A DNA stretch of 64,000 nucleotides from Pseudomonas sp. B21-015. Lineage in GTDB: Bacteria > Pseudomonadota > Gammaproteobacteria > Pseudomonadales > Pseudomonadaceae. Shown here piece by piece: positions 9,481 through 18,792 of the stretch (within the stretch, counting starts at the first letter, position 1; each line of letters begins with the position of its first letter). A model generated the notes under the pieces. It was not told where the DNA came from. It searched no databases and was given only the letters and a program-made list of their open reading frames with translations. The stretch is taken from NCBI RefSeq assembly GCF_024749285.1, contig NZ_CP087196.1, positions 4,464,001 to 4,528,000 of the forward strand, in the 5' to 3' direction. Made by a program: the position numbers and the translations under genes.

Positions 9481-10683
9481 TTAGAAAGAATCACCCGGCA
9501 CACGGACGTAACCTTCCATCAACACCCGCGCACTGCGGCTCATGATGGCTTTTTTCACGGTCCACTCGCCGTTCACCTGGCTGGCCTCTGCGCCCACGCG
9601 CAAGGTGCCGGACGGATGACCGAAGCGTACAGCGTTGCGCTCGATGCCGCCCGCCGCCAGGTTGACCAGCGTGCCGGAAATCGCCGCCGCCGTGCCGATG
9701 GCCACTGCTGCCGTGCCCATCATCGCGTGGTGCAGTTTGCCCATGGACAGCGCGCGCACCAGCAAATCGACGTCGGTTGCCGCAATCGCCTTGCCGCTGG
9801 AGGCGACGTAATCCGCCGGCATGGCGACGAACGCCACCTTCGGTGTGTGCTGACGCTTGGCGGCTTCGTCCAGGTGCTGGATCAGCCCCATGCGCAGCGC
9901 GCCGTAAGCGCGGATGGTTTCGAACATCGCCAGGGCTTTCAGGTCGCCGTTGATCGCGCCCTGCAACTCGGTGCCGGTGTAGCCGATGTCTTCGGCGTTG
10001 ATGAAAATCGTCGGGATGCCGGCGTTGATCAGGGTGGCCTTGAGCGTACCGACGCCCGGCACTTCGAGGTCATCCACCAGATTGCCGGTGGGGAACATCG
10101 AACCACCGCCCCCCTCTTCTTCCGCCGCCGGGTCCATGAATTCGAGCTGCACTTCGGCCGCCGGAAAAGTCACGCCGTCGAGTTCGAAGTCGCCGGTTTC
10201 CTGGACCTCACCGTTGGTGATCGGCACATGGGCGATGATGGTCTTGCCAATGTTGGCCTGCCACACGCGCACTACCGCCACACCGTTGTGCGGAATGCGG
10301 CTGGCGTCCACCAGGCCGTTGCTGATGGCGAACGAACCGACCGCCGCCGACAGGTTGCCGCAGTTACCGCTCCAATCGACGAAGGGCTTGTCGATGGAGA
10401 CCTGACCGAACAGGTAATCGACGTCGTGATCGGCCTTGATGCTTTTCGACAAGATCACGGTTTTGCTGGTGCTGGATGTCGCACCACCCATGCCGTCGAT
10501 TTGCTTTTCGTACGGATCGGGGCTGCCGATCACCCGCAGCAATAACGCATCGCGAGCCGGCCCTGGAATTTGTGCCGCTTCGGGCAAGTCTTGCAGGCTG
10601 AAGAACACGCCTTTGCTGGTGCCGCCACGCATATAGGTGGCGGGGATCTTGATCTGCGGTGCAATTTGAGATGCGTGAGCCAT
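9481..10683 (-). CDS. prpF: 2-methylaconitate isomerase PrpF
   Basis: 400 residues. PrpF isomerises the trans-2-methylaconitate made by AcnD to the cis form that AcnB-type aconitase can use. The diaminopimelate-epimerase-like fold is recognised by YMRGGTSKGVFF at the N-terminus, GMGGATSSTSKT, and DWSGNCGNLSAAVG. The ATG at 10683 has AGGATC seven bases upstream; an in-frame start ten codons earlier is less likely. It lies 51 bp downstream of acnD. Confidence 0.96.
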   Translation of the reverse strand: MAHASQIAPQIKIPATYMRGGTSKGVFFSLQDLPEAAQIPGPARDALLLRVIGSPDPYEKQIDGMGGATSSTSKTVILSKSIKADHDVDYLFGQVSIDKPFVDWSGNCGNLSAAVGSFAISNGLVDASRIPHNGVAVVRVWQANIGKTIIAHVPITNGEVQETGDFELDGVTFPAAEVQLEFMDPAAEEEGGGGSMFPTGNLVDDLEVPGVGTLKATLINAGIPTIFINAEDIGYTGTELQGAINGDLKALAMFETIRAYGALRMGLIQHLDEAAKRQHTPKVAFVAMPADYVASSGKAIAATDVDLLVRALSMGKLHHAMMGTAAVAIGTAAAISGTLVNLAAGGIERNAVRFGHPSGTLRVGAEASQVNGEWTVKKAIMSRSARVLMEGYVRVPGDSF

Positions 10684-10734
10684 ATTGATCCTGTAGGCCA
10701 GCGCGGGACTCAAGATCCCGCGCGGCTCGTCGTG

Positions 10735-13332
10735 TTAAACGGCAACCGCCGATTCTTCGAGGAAGTCTTGAGCGAAACGCTGCAACACGCCGCCGGCCTC
10801 GTAGATCGAGACTTCTTCGGCGGTGTCGAGGCGGCAGGTCACCGGCACTTCGACGCGCTCGCCGTTCTTGCGGTTGATCACCAGCGTCAGTTCGGCGCGC
10901 GGAGTGCGCTCACCGATCACGTCGTAGGTTTCGCTGCCATCGATGCCCAATGTCTTGCGGTCGGTGCCCGGTTTGAACTCCAGCGGCAACACGCCCATGC
11001 CCACCAGGTTGGTGCGGTGGATGCGCTCGAAACCTTCAGCGGCAATCGCTTCCACACCCGCCAGGCGCACGCCTTTGGCCGCCCAGTCCCGGGACGAACC
11101 CTGGCCGTAGTCCGCGCCAGCAATAATGATCAGCGGCTGCTTGCGTTCCATGTAGGTTTCGATGGCTTCCCACATGCGCATCACTTTGCCTTCCGGCTCG
11201 ACGCGAGCGAGAGAACCCTGCTTGACCTTGCCGTTTTCCTGAACCATTTCGTTGAACAGTTTCGGGTTGGCGAAGGTTGCGCGTTGCGCGGTCAGGTGGT
11301 CACCGCGGTGCGTTGCATAAGAGTTGAAGTCCTCTTCCGGCAGGCCCATTTTCGCCAGGTATTCGCCCGCCGCGCTGTCGAGCATGATCGCGTTGGACGG
11401 CGACAGGTGATCGGTGGTGATGTTGTCCGGCAGCACCGCCAGCGGGCGCATGCCTTTGAGCGGACGCGCCCCGGCCAGCGCGCCCTCCCAGTACGGCGGA
11501 CGGCGGATGTAGGTGCTCATCTCGCGCCAGTCATACAGCGGCGTGACCTTCGGACCGGTGTCTTCGTGGATGGCGAACATCGGGATGTACACCTGACGGA
11601 ATTGCTCCGGTTTGACCGAAGCTTTCACCACCGCGTCGATCTCTTCGTCGCTCGGCCAGATGTCTTTCAGGCGGATTTCCTTGCCGTTCGCGTCCAGGCC
11701 CAGCACATCTTTTTCGATGTCGAAACGGATGGTGCCAGCGATGGCGTAAGCCACCACCAATGGCGGCGAAGCCAGGAACGCGTTTTTGGCGTACGGGTGA
11801 ATCCGCCCGTCGAAGTTGCGGTTACCGGACAGCACTGCCGTGGCATACAGATCGCGGTCGATGATTTCCTGTTGGATCACCGGGTCCAGCGCGCCGGACA
11901 TGCCATTGCACGTGGTGCAGGCGAAAGCCACGACGCCGAAGCCGAGTTGCTCCAGCTCGGTGGTCAGGCCCGCTTCGTCCAGGTACAGCGCCACAGTTTT
12001 CGAGCCCGGCGCCAGGGACGATTTGACCCACGGTTTGCGGGCCAGCCCGAGCTTGTTGGCATTGCGCGCCAGCAGGCCTGCGGCAATGACGTTGCGCGGG
12101 TTGCTGGTGTTGGTGCAACTGGTGATGGCGGCGATGATCACCGCGCCGTCCGGCATTTGGCCGGGCACGTCGTCCCACTGGCCGGAGATGCCTTGCGCCG
12201 CGAGATCGGACGTGGCGACACGGGCGTGCGGGTTGCTTGGACCTGCCATGTTGCGCACCACCGAGGACAGGTCGAAGCTCAACCCGCGCTCGTATTGCGC
12301 GCCTTTGAGGCTGTCGGCCCACAGGCCCGTGGTCTTGGCGTAGCTCTCGACCAATTGCACCTGCTCGTCTTCACGGCCGGTGAGTTTCAGGTAGTCGATG
12401 GTCTGCTGGTCGATGTAGAACATCGCCGCCGTGGCGCCGTATTCCGGAGCCATGTTGGAGATGGTCGCGCGGTCGCCCAGGGTCAGGTTTGATGCGCCTT
12501 CGCCGAAGAATTCCAGCCACGCGCCGACGACTTTTTGTTTGCGCAGGTATTCGGTCAGCGCCAGCACCATGTCGGTGGCGGTGATGCCCGGCTGCAGTTT
12601 GCCAGTGAGCTCGACGCCGACACTTTCCGGCAGACGCATCCACGATGCGCGACCGAGCATCACGCTTTCCGCTTCCAGACCACCAACACCAATGGCGATC
12701 ACGCCCAGCGCATCGACGTGCGGGGTGTGACTGTCGGTGCCGACGCAGGTATCAGGGAAGGCCACGCCGTCACGCACCTGGATCACCGGCGACATTTTCT
12801 CCAGATTGATCTGGTGCATGATCCCGTTGCCCGGCGGGATCACGTCGACGTTCTTGAACGCCTTTTTGGTCCAGTTGATGAAGTGGAAACGGTCTTCATT
12901 GCGACGGTCTTCGATGGCGCGGTTCTTTTCGAACGCCTCAGGATCGAAGCCTCCGCGCTCAACAGCCAGGGAGTGGTCGACGATCAGTTGCGTCGGCACC
13001 ACCGGGTTCACTTGCGCCGGATCACCGCCTTGCAGGGCGATGGCGTCGCGCAGGCCGGCGAGGTCCACCAGGGCGGTCTGCCCCAGAATGTCGTGGCACA
13101 CCACGCGGGCCGGAAACCACGGGAAGTCGAGGTCGCGTTTGCGCTCGATGAATTGCTTCAGGGATTCGGTGAGCGTGGCCGGGTCGCAGCGACGCACAAG
13201 GTTTTCCGCCAGCACGCGGGAGGTGTACGGCAGGGTGTCGTAGGCGCCAGGCGTAATGGCATCGACCGCCGCACGGACGTCGAAATAATCCAGGTGGCTG
13301 CCGGGCAGCGGTTTGCGGAATTCTGTGTTCAT
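10735..13332 (-). CDS. acnD: Fe/S-dependent 2-methylisocitrate dehydratase AcnD
   Basis: 865-residue aconitase-superfamily enzyme that dehydrates 2-methylcitrate with a [4Fe-4S] cluster. Cluster cysteines are visible in AITSCTNTSNPRNV and in FACTTCNGMSGALDP; the swivel domain ends with ADYGQGSSRDWAAKGVRLAG. The length is right for AcnD, which is shorter than AcnA and AcnB. It is part of the prp operon, preceded by a REPIN in a 204-bp gap after prpC. Start ATG at 13332. Confidence 0.96.
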   Translation of the reverse strand: MNTEFRKPLPGSHLDYFDVRAAVDAITPGAYDTLPYTSRVLAENLVRRCDPATLTESLKQFIERKRDLDFPWFPARVVCHDILGQTALVDLAGLRDAIALQGGDPAQVNPVVPTQLIVDHSLAVERGGFDPEAFEKNRAIEDRRNEDRFHFINWTKKAFKNVDVIPPGNGIMHQINLEKMSPVIQVRDGVAFPDTCVGTDSHTPHVDALGVIAIGVGGLEAESVMLGRASWMRLPESVGVELTGKLQPGITATDMVLALTEYLRKQKVVGAWLEFFGEGASNLTLGDRATISNMAPEYGATAAMFYIDQQTIDYLKLTGREDEQVQLVESYAKTTGLWADSLKGAQYERGLSFDLSSVVRNMAGPSNPHARVATSDLAAQGISGQWDDVPGQMPDGAVIIAAITSCTNTSNPRNVIAAGLLARNANKLGLARKPWVKSSLAPGSKTVALYLDEAGLTTELEQLGFGVVAFACTTCNGMSGALDPVIQQEIIDRDLYATAVLSGNRNFDGRIHPYAKNAFLASPPLVVAYAIAGTIRFDIEKDVLGLDANGKEIRLKDIWPSDEEIDAVVKASVKPEQFRQVYIPMFAIHEDTGPKVTPLYDWREMSTYIRRPPYWEGALAGARPLKGMRPLAVLPDNITTDHLSPSNAIMLDSAAGEYLAKMGLPEEDFNSYATHRGDHLTAQRATFANPKLFNEMVQENGKVKQGSLARVEPEGKVMRMWEAIETYMERKQPLIIIAGADYGQGSSRDWAAKGVRLAGVEAIAAEGFERIHRTNLVGMGVLPLEFKPGTDRKTLGIDGSETYDVIGERTPRAELTLVINRKNGERVEVPVTCRLDTAEEVSIYEAGGVLQRFAQDFLEESAVAV

Positions 13333-13403
13333 CGTCAGGACTCGGTCACGGTGGTTTCAAAGGGTGGGGCCTGGCGCAGCTATTGAAGCAAACACAATCC
13401 ACT

Positions 13404-13491
13404 GTGGGAGCGGGCTTGCCCGCGATAGCGGTGTATCAGTCGACATCCATGTTGGATGTCAGTCCGTCATCGCGGGCAAGCCCGCTCCCAC
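13404..13491. repeat. REPIN (GTGGGAGCGGGCTTGCCCGC type)
   Basis: Inverted REP pair between prpC and acnD inside the operon. Confidence 0.9.
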
Positions 13492-13536
13492 AGGGATCTG
13501 CGTTTTGTTCCGGTTCCTGTGCCGGCGCCCTCCCGG

Positions 13537-14664
13537 TCAGCGTTGTTCGATTGGCACGAACTTGCGCTGTTCGACGCCGACGTACTCGGCGCTCGGACGG
13601 ATGATGCGGTTGTTGGCACGTTGTTCGAACACGTGGGCCGCCCAGCCGGTCAGGCGCGAGCAGACGAAAATCGGCGTGAACAACTTGGTCGGAATGCCCA
13701 TGAAGTGGTACGTCGAGGCATGGTAGAAGTCGGCGTTCGGGAACAGTTTCTTCTGTTCCCACATGGTTGCGTCGATGGCTTCGGAAACCGGGAACAGCAC
13801 GGTGTCGCCCACTTCGTCGGCGAGTTTTTTCGACCAGGCCTTGATCACCTCATTGCGCGGATCGTTGTCTTTATAGATCGCGTGGCCGAAGCCCATGATC
13901 TTGTCCTTGCGCGCCAGCATGCCGAGGGTGCCCTCGACCGCCTCTTCAGGCGACGAGAAGCGTTCGATCATTTCCATCGCCGCTTCGTTGGCGCCGCCGT
14001 GCAGCGGGCCGCGCAGGGAGCCGATGGCCGCCGTGATGCAGGAATACAGATCCGACAGGGTCGAGGCACACACCCGGGCGGTGAAGGTCGAGGCGTTGAA
14101 CTCGTGTTCCGCGTAGAGAATCAGCGAAACGTTCATCACCTTGACGTGCAACTCGCTCGGCTTCTTGTCATGCAACAGGTGCAGGAAATGGCCGCCGATG
14201 CAGGCTTCGTCGGTCACGCAGTTGATGCGCTTGCCGTCGTGACTGAAGCGATACCAGTAGCACATGATCGCCGGGAACGCGGCCAGCAGGCGGTCGGTTT
14301 TGTCGTGCTGTTCGGTGAAGTCTTGCTCGGGCTCGATGTTGCCCAGAAACGAGCAACCGGTGCGCATCACGTCCATCGGATGGGCGTCGACGGGGATGCG
14401 CTCCAGCACTTCTTTGAGCGCTTGCGGCAGGTCACGCAGTTTGCTCAGCTTCTGGGTGTAGGCAGCGAGTTGCGCCTTGGTCGGCAGTTCGCCGTACAGC
14501 AGCAGATAGGCCACCTCTTCGAACTGTGCGTCAGCCGCCAGTTCGCGAACGTCGTAGCCGCGATAGGTCAGGCCGGCGCCCGACTGGCCCACGGTGGACA
14601 GTGCGGTTTGCCCGGCCACCTGGCCACGGAGCCCGGCGCCACTGAGTACTTTTGCTTCGGCCAT
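13537..14664 (-). CDS. prpC: 2-methylcitrate synthase PrpC
   Basis: 375-residue citrate-synthase-family enzyme that condenses propionyl-CoA with oxaloacetate. Catalytic features are visible: SLRGPLHGGANEAA (His), MGFGHAIYKDNDPR (His) and FPNADFYHA (Asp). The short length is that of methylcitrate synthase rather than GltA. The start ATG has CTGGAGA upstream. Second enzyme gene of the prp operon, 143 bp after prpB with a REP-type inverted repeat between. Confidence 0.96.
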   Translation of the reverse strand: MAEAKVLSGAGLRGQVAGQTALSTVGQSGAGLTYRGYDVRELAADAQFEEVAYLLLYGELPTKAQLAAYTQKLSKLRDLPQALKEVLERIPVDAHPMDVMRTGCSFLGNIEPEQDFTEQHDKTDRLLAAFPAIMCYWYRFSHDGKRINCVTDEACIGGHFLHLLHDKKPSELHVKVMNVSLILYAEHEFNASTFTARVCASTLSDLYSCITAAIGSLRGPLHGGANEAAMEMIERFSSPEEAVEGTLGMLARKDKIMGFGHAIYKDNDPRNEVIKAWSKKLADEVGDTVLFPVSEAIDATMWEQKKLFPNADFYHASTYHFMGIPTKLFTPIFVCSRLTGWAAHVFEQRANNRIIRPSAEYVGVEQRKFVPIEQR

Positions 14665-14721
14665 TGCTGTCTCCAGTTTTTGAATTTGTCAGGGAATCTG
14701 CAATTTTTGGGTGATGCCGAA

Positions 14722-14798
14722 AAGATCGCAGCCTTCGGCAGCTCCTACATTGACCGAGCCTGGCGACATCTCTGTAGGAGCTGCCGAAGGCTGCGATC
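14722..14798. repeat. Inverted repeat of a second REP family (GATCGCAGCCTTCGGC)
   Basis: Arms at 14722-14748 and 14773-14798 read AAGATCGCAGCCTTCGGCAG and its reverse complement. It lies between prpB and prpC. A single copy of the same element is at 54701. Confidence 0.85.
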
Positions 14799-14807
14799 TC
14801 TTGATCT

Positions 14808-15698
14808 TTATTTCTTCGCGGCAAACAACGCATCGAGCTTCTGCTCGAACGTGTGGTAATCGATACGATCGTAAAGCTCCATGCGCGTCTGCATGGTGTC
14901 GATGACATTCTGTTGCGTGCCGTCGCGGCGGATCGCGGTGTAGACGTTTTCCGCGGCCTTGTTCATCGCGCGGAACGCCGACAGCGGGTACAGCACCAAC
15001 GACACGTCGGCACCGGCGAGCTGCTCGGTGGTGTACAGCGGCGTCGCGCCGAACTCGGTGATGTTGGCCAGGATCGGCGCTTTCACGCGGCTGGCGAACA
15101 ATTTGTACATCTCAAGCTCGGTGATCGCTTCCGGGAACACCATGTCGGCGCCGGCCTCGATGCACGCGGCCGCGCGTTCCAGCGCAGACTCCAGACCTTC
15201 CACCGCCAAGGCGTCGGTGCGGGCCATGATCACGAAGCTGTCATCGGTGCGGGCATCGACGGCCGCTTTGATGCGGTCGACCATCTCCTGCAGCGAGACG
15301 ATCTCTTTATTAGGACGATGACCGCAGCGCTTGGCGCCAACCTGGTCTTCGATGTGAATCGCCGCCGCGCCGAACTTGATCATCGACTTCACGGTACGGG
15401 CGACGTTGAACGCCGAGGAACCGAAACCGGTGTCCACGTCCACCAACAGTGGCAAGTCGCAGACGTCAGTGATGCGACGCACGTCGGTCAACACGTCATC
15501 CAGACCGGTAATCCCCAGGTCCGGCACGCCGAGGGAGCCGGCAGCCACCCCGCCGCCCGACAGGTAAATCGCCTTGAAACCGGCGCGCTTGGCCAGCAGT
15601 GCGTGGTTGGCGTTGATCGTGCCTACCACTTGCAGCGGATGCTCGCTGGCGACCGCATCGCGGAAACGCTGGCCTGGAGTGCTCTTGCTGGAACTCAT
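14808..15698 (-). CDS. prpB: Methylisocitrate lyase PrpB
   Basis: 296 residues, isocitrate-lyase superfamily; cleaves 2-methylisocitrate to pyruvate and succinate. The catalytic signature is [12 protein letters not shown] (KRCGH motif) near residue 122, and metal-binding acidic residues sit in [10 protein letters not shown] and HIEDQ. The start ATG at 15698 overlaps the regulator stop by ATGA, so the two are probably translationally coupled; CGAGGTGAG precedes the start. Confidence 0.97.
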   Translation of the reverse strand: MSSSKSTPGQRFRDAVASEHPLQVVGTINANHALLAKRAGFKAIYLSGGGVAAGSLGVPDLGITGLDDVLTDVRRITDVCDLPLLVDVDTGFGSSAFNVARTVKSMIKFGAAAIHIEDQVGAKRCGHRPNKEIVSLQEMVDRIKAAVDARTDDSFVIMARTDALAVEGLESALERAAACIEAGADMVFPEAITELEMYKLFASRVKAPILANITEFGATPLYTTEQLAGADVSLVLYPLSAFRAMNKAAENVYTAIRRDGTQQNVIDTMQTRMELYDRIDYHTFEQKLDALFAAKK

Positions 15699-16417
15699 GA
15701 CTCACCTCGTTCAGTGGCTGTCGGGTTAGCGCCGTCCTGATAGTGACGGGCGATATTGCGTTTGGAGGCGCCGATGTGACGGCGCATCAACAACTCGGCC
15801 AATTCACCGTCACGGTCGGCGATGGCATCAAGAATGCGGTGATGCTCGGCAAACGCCTGGCGCGGCCGATTGGGCGTGGTGGAAAACTGGATGCGGTACA
15901 TGCGCACCAACTGATAGAGCTCGCCACAAAGCATCTGGGTCAGGGTGCGGTTGCCGCTGCCCTGGATGATCCGGTAATGAAAGTCGAAATCGCCTTCCTG
16001 CTGGTAATAGCCGACGCCTGCCTGAAATGCCGCATCGCGCTCATGGGTTTCGAGCACCCGGCGCAGTTCGTCGATTTCTTCGACCGTCATGCGTTCGGCC
16101 GCCAGACGGCAGGCCATGCCTTCCAGGGACTCGCGAATTTCGTAGAGCTCCAGCAGCTCGGCGTGGCTCAGCGACACCACCCGCGCCCCGACGTGCGGCA
16201 CGCGAACCAGCAAGCGCTGGCCTTCCAGACGGTGAATCGCCTCACGCAACGGCCCGCGACTGATGCCGTAGGTGCGCGCCAGCTCCGGTTCGGAGATCTT
16301 GCTGCCCGGGGCGATCTCACCCTTGACGATAGCCGCCTGAATGCGTCGGAAGACATTTTCGGAAAGTGTTTCCGAGTCGTCCTGAACCGTGACCGGGGGA
16401 TCGAGTTGATCCAGCAT
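15695..16417 (-). CDS. GntR/FadR-type transcriptional regulator of the prp operon
   Basis: 240 residues: an N-terminal winged helix (residues about 18-85, with [20 protein letters not shown]) and an FCD-type effector domain with the metal-binding pattern of FadR-group regulators ([36 protein letters not shown]). It heads the methylcitrate operon, its stop overlaps prpB, and palindromes resembling FadR-group operators flank the promoter, so it very likely controls its own operon in response to a methylcitrate-cycle intermediate. The ATG at 16417 is chosen because the upstream frame is not conserved-looking and AAGGTG precedes it. Confidence 0.9.
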   Translation of the reverse strand: MLDQLDPPVTVQDDSETLSENVFRRIQAAIVKGEIAPGSKISEPELARTYGISRGPLREAIHRLEGQRLLVRVPHVGARVVSLSHAELLELYEIRESLEGMACRLAAERMTVEEIDELRRVLETHERDAAFQAGVGYYQQEGDFDFHYRIIQGSGNRTLTQMLCGELYQLVRMYRIQFSTTPNRPRQAFAEHHRILDAIADRDGELAELLMRRHIGASKRNIARHYQDGANPTATERGES

Positions 16418-16429
16418 ATTGTCGACACC
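16418..16429. promoter_or_regulatory. Operator-like half-perfect palindrome at the regulator start
   Basis: ATTGTCGACACC lies directly next to the regulator start codon and matches the upstream palindrome at 16491 in its first ten bases. Occupancy here would block translation initiation or elongation of transcription. Confidence 0.5.
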
Positions 16430-16448
16430 TTGAAAACCAATGTGGCAA

Positions 16449-16477
16449 AAACTAGCGAATAAGACCAGTTGCGTCAA
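16449..16477 (-). promoter_or_regulatory. Candidate prp operon promoter
   Basis: On the minus strand TTGACG (16477-16472), a 17-bp spacer, and TAGTTT (16454-16449). It sits between the two operator-like palindromes, 32 bp upstream of the regulator start. Confidence 0.5.
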
Positions 16478-16490
16478 AGGATAAATAGGT

Positions 16491-16502
16491 ATTGTCGACA
16501 AT
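16491..16502. promoter_or_regulatory. Operator-like perfect palindrome ATTGTCGACAAT
   Basis: A perfect 12-bp inverted repeat 14 bp upstream of the candidate -35 box. GntR/FadR-group regulators commonly bind short palindromes of this shape. With the site at 16418 it brackets the promoter at a centre-to-centre spacing of 73 bp. Confidence 0.55.
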
Positions 16503-16714
16503 CGTCTAATAACTGGCCGCACCATAACGAAGCAGACCCCCTGTTTATAGCCGCCCGCCAGCGCTGGCGCCATAAAACCACCGTGCTAGAATGCCGCCCG
16601 CATTTGCTTGTCATCTGCATTGCCGGTCATAAAAAGTGGACAGGCATACGAGGGAGCTTGTGCAGCAATGCCAGGGCCTTGAATTGAAGAACGGACCGCT
16701 GCGCATCAGGATTT

Positions 16715-17251
16715 ATGAGACTCAAGCTCTTCACCACATTCCTTTGTCTTCTTGGCCTGTCAGGTTTCACCGCGGCAGGGGAAAAGACTGTGTACGGCCT
16801 CAATGAGTACGCTTCGCTGGACGGCATCAACCTGGAAGTCGCCGCCAAACTCGACACTGGGGCGAAAACCGCTTCGTTGAGCGCCCGCGACATCAAGCGT
16901 TTCAAACGCAATGGCGAATCCTGGGTGCGTTTCTATCTGGCCATCGACGCCGCGCATTCGCACCCGATCGAACGACCTCTGGCCCGTGTCAGCAAGATCA
17001 AGCGCCGGGCCGGCGACTACGACCCGGAAGAAGGCAAGAAGTACACCGCCCGTCCGGTCATCGAGCTGGATATTTGCATGGGTTCGGCTTTACGCAGTAT
17101 CGAAGTGAACTTGACCGACCGCAGTGCCTTCCAATACCCGCTCCTGATCGGCTCCGAGGCGCTCAAGCGCTTCGACGCGCTGGTTGACCCAAGTCTTAAA
17201 TACGCTGCTGGCAAACCTGCCTGCGCCACCGACGCACATACCGCAGAGTAA
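16715..17251 (+). CDS. Retropepsin-like aspartic protease (RimB / ATP-dependent zinc protease family)
   Basis: 178 residues with an N-terminal signal peptide (about residues 1-21) and a retropepsin-like domain marked by AAKLDTGAKTASLSA near residue 48; the D-T-G triad is the pepsin-type active-site signature. The family is often labelled 'ATP-dependent zinc protease' although the visible motif is aspartyl. It starts with ATG at 16715 after CAGGA. It is 5 bp upstream of the 7-TM inactive transglutaminase and next to a RimK-like ATP-grasp gene, a set recognised as a predicted peptide ligation/processing system. Export indicates a periplasmic role. Confidence 0.85.
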   Translation: MRLKLFTTFLCLLGLSGFTAAGEKTVYGLNEYASLDGINLEVAAKLDTGAKTASLSARDIKRFKRNGESWVRFYLAIDAAHSHPIERPLARVSKIKRRAGDYDPEEGKKYTARPVIELDICMGSALRSIEVNLTDRSAFQYPLLIGSEALKRFDALVDPSLKYAAGKPACATDAHTAE

Positions 17252-17256
17252 TTCCA

Positions 17257-18792
17257 ATGCGCTCTCTTACCCTCCACCTGAAATTGCTGATCGCCATCCT
17301 GGTGGTGCTGGGCATTTCAGTTACGGCCTATCAGATTTTCGTGCTCGGAATTCCGGTAACCGAAGACGCCACGGACGACTTGTGGAACATCGACGCCAAG
17401 GTCGAGTTCGTCGCCAACGCCAAAGACCCGATCAAGATCCAGATGTTCGTGCCGCCGCTGAGCCGCGACTATGTGAGCCTCAACGAGAGTTTCATTTCCA
17501 ATAACTACGGCGTGGCGGTGAACCGCGTCGACGGCAACCGCAAGGTCACCTGGTCGGCGCGTCGGGCCAAAGGCAACCAGACCCTTTATTACCGTCTGGT
17601 GCTGACCAAGCGCTACAGCGGCGAAAAATCCAAGGTCAAAGGGCCGACCTTCCGCGACAGCATCGCCGTCGAAGGCCCTGAAAAAATCGCTGCCGAAGCC
17701 CTGCTCGCACCGATTCGCCAGCATTCGGCCGACGTCGAAACCTTCATCGGCGAAGCCATCAAGCGCGTCAACAATCTCAACGATGACAACGTGAAACTGC
17801 TGCTGGCGGGCGATCCGTCCACCGTGAACAAAGCCAAAATCGTCGAGCTGGTACTGTCCATCGCCCACGTGCCGGTGGAAAAGGTCCACACCATCCGCCT
17901 GGTGGCCGATCAGCCGCAAATGCCTGAACTCTGGTTGCGCAGCTTCAACGGTACCGACTGGCTGTACTTCAACCCGGAAACCGGCGAACAAGGCCTGCCC
18001 ACTGACCGTTTGCTGTGGTGGACCGGCGATGAAAACCTGATCACCGTCGATGGCGGCAAAAAAGCCAACGTCACGTTCAGCCTGAACAACAGCGAAATGA
18101 ACGCCATTCGCCTGGCCAAGCTGACCGACGAAAACTCCGACGCCAATTTCCTCGATTACTCGCTGTACGGCCTGCCGCTGGAAACCCAGCAGACCTTCAT
18201 GATCATGGTGATGATCCCGATCGGCGTGCTGGTGATCCTGATCCTGCGCAACCTGATCGGCATTCAGACACTCGGCACCTTTACCCCGGTGCTGATCGCC
18301 CTCGCCTTCCGGGAAACCCAGCTCGGCTTCGGCATCGTGCTGTTTACCATCATCACGGCGCTGGGGCTGTCGCTGCGCTCCTACCTTGAGCACTTGAAGC
18401 TGCAAATGCTGCCTAGGCTGTCGGTGGTGCTGACCTTCGTGGTGGTGCTGATCGCGGCGATCAGCCTGTTCAGCCACAAACTCGGCCTGGAGCGCGGGTT
18501 GTCGGTGGCGCTGTTCCCGATGGTAATTCTGACCATGACCATCGAACGCCTGTCGATCACCTGGGAAGAGCGCGGTGGCGGCCACGCGATGAAAGTGGCG
18601 ATCGGCACGCTGTTCGCCGCCTCCCTGGCGCACCTGATCATGAGCGTGCCGGAGCTGGTGTACTTCGTGTTCACCTTCCCGGCGGTCCTGCTGATTCTGG
18701 TGGGCTTCATGCTGGCCATGGGTCGCTATCGCGGTTACCGCCTGACCGAACTGGTGCGTTTCAAGGCTTTCCTGAAGAAGGCTGACGCCTGA
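17257..18792 (+). CDS. Inactive transglutaminase fused to a 7-TM domain
   Basis: 511-residue inner-membrane protein. One N-terminal helix (residues 7-29) anchors a periplasmic domain of about 270 residues that resembles a transglutaminase fold without an obvious Cys-His-Asp triad; from about residue 309 onward come roughly seven hydrophobic helices (starting QQTFMIMVMIPIGVLVILIL). This architecture is known as 'inactive transglutaminase family' and occurs with the ATP-grasp gene that follows. Its stop TGA overlaps the next ATG (TGATG), so the two products are probably made in fixed ratio. Role inferred: periplasmic binding or scaffold component. Confidence 0.85.
   Translation: MRSLTLHLKLLIAILVVLGISVTAYQIFVLGIPVTEDATDDLWNIDAKVEFVANAKDPIKIQMFVPPLSRDYVSLNESFISNNYGVAVNRVDGNRKVTWSARRAKGNQTLYYRLVLTKRYSGEKSKVKGPTFRDSIAVEGPEKIAAEALLAPIRQHSADVETFIGEAIKRVNNLNDDNVKLLLAGDPSTVNKAKIVELVLSIAHVPVEKVHTIRLVADQPQMPELWLRSFNGTDWLYFNPETGEQGLPTDRLLWWTGDENLITVDGGKKANVTFSLNNSEMNAIRLAKLTDENSDANFLDYSLYGLPLETQQTFMIMVMIPIGVLVILILRNLIGIQTLGTFTPVLIALAFRETQLGFGIVLFTIITALGLSLRSYLEHLKLQMLPRLSVVLTFVVVLIAAISLFSHKLGLERGLSVALFPMVILTMTIERLSITWEERGGGHAMKVAIGTLFAASLAHLIMSVPELVYFVFTFPAVLLILVGFMLAMGRYRGYRLTELVRFKAFLKKADA

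Noticed and set aside
10570..12492. 640-codon plus-strand frame over acnD
   Set aside because: Antisense shadow; acnD shows cluster cysteines and full family length.
17317..18633. 438-codon frame opposite the 7-TM protein
   Set aside because: His/Gln/Asp-rich composition typical of antisense frames in Pseudomonas; the plus-strand gene has clear membrane helices.
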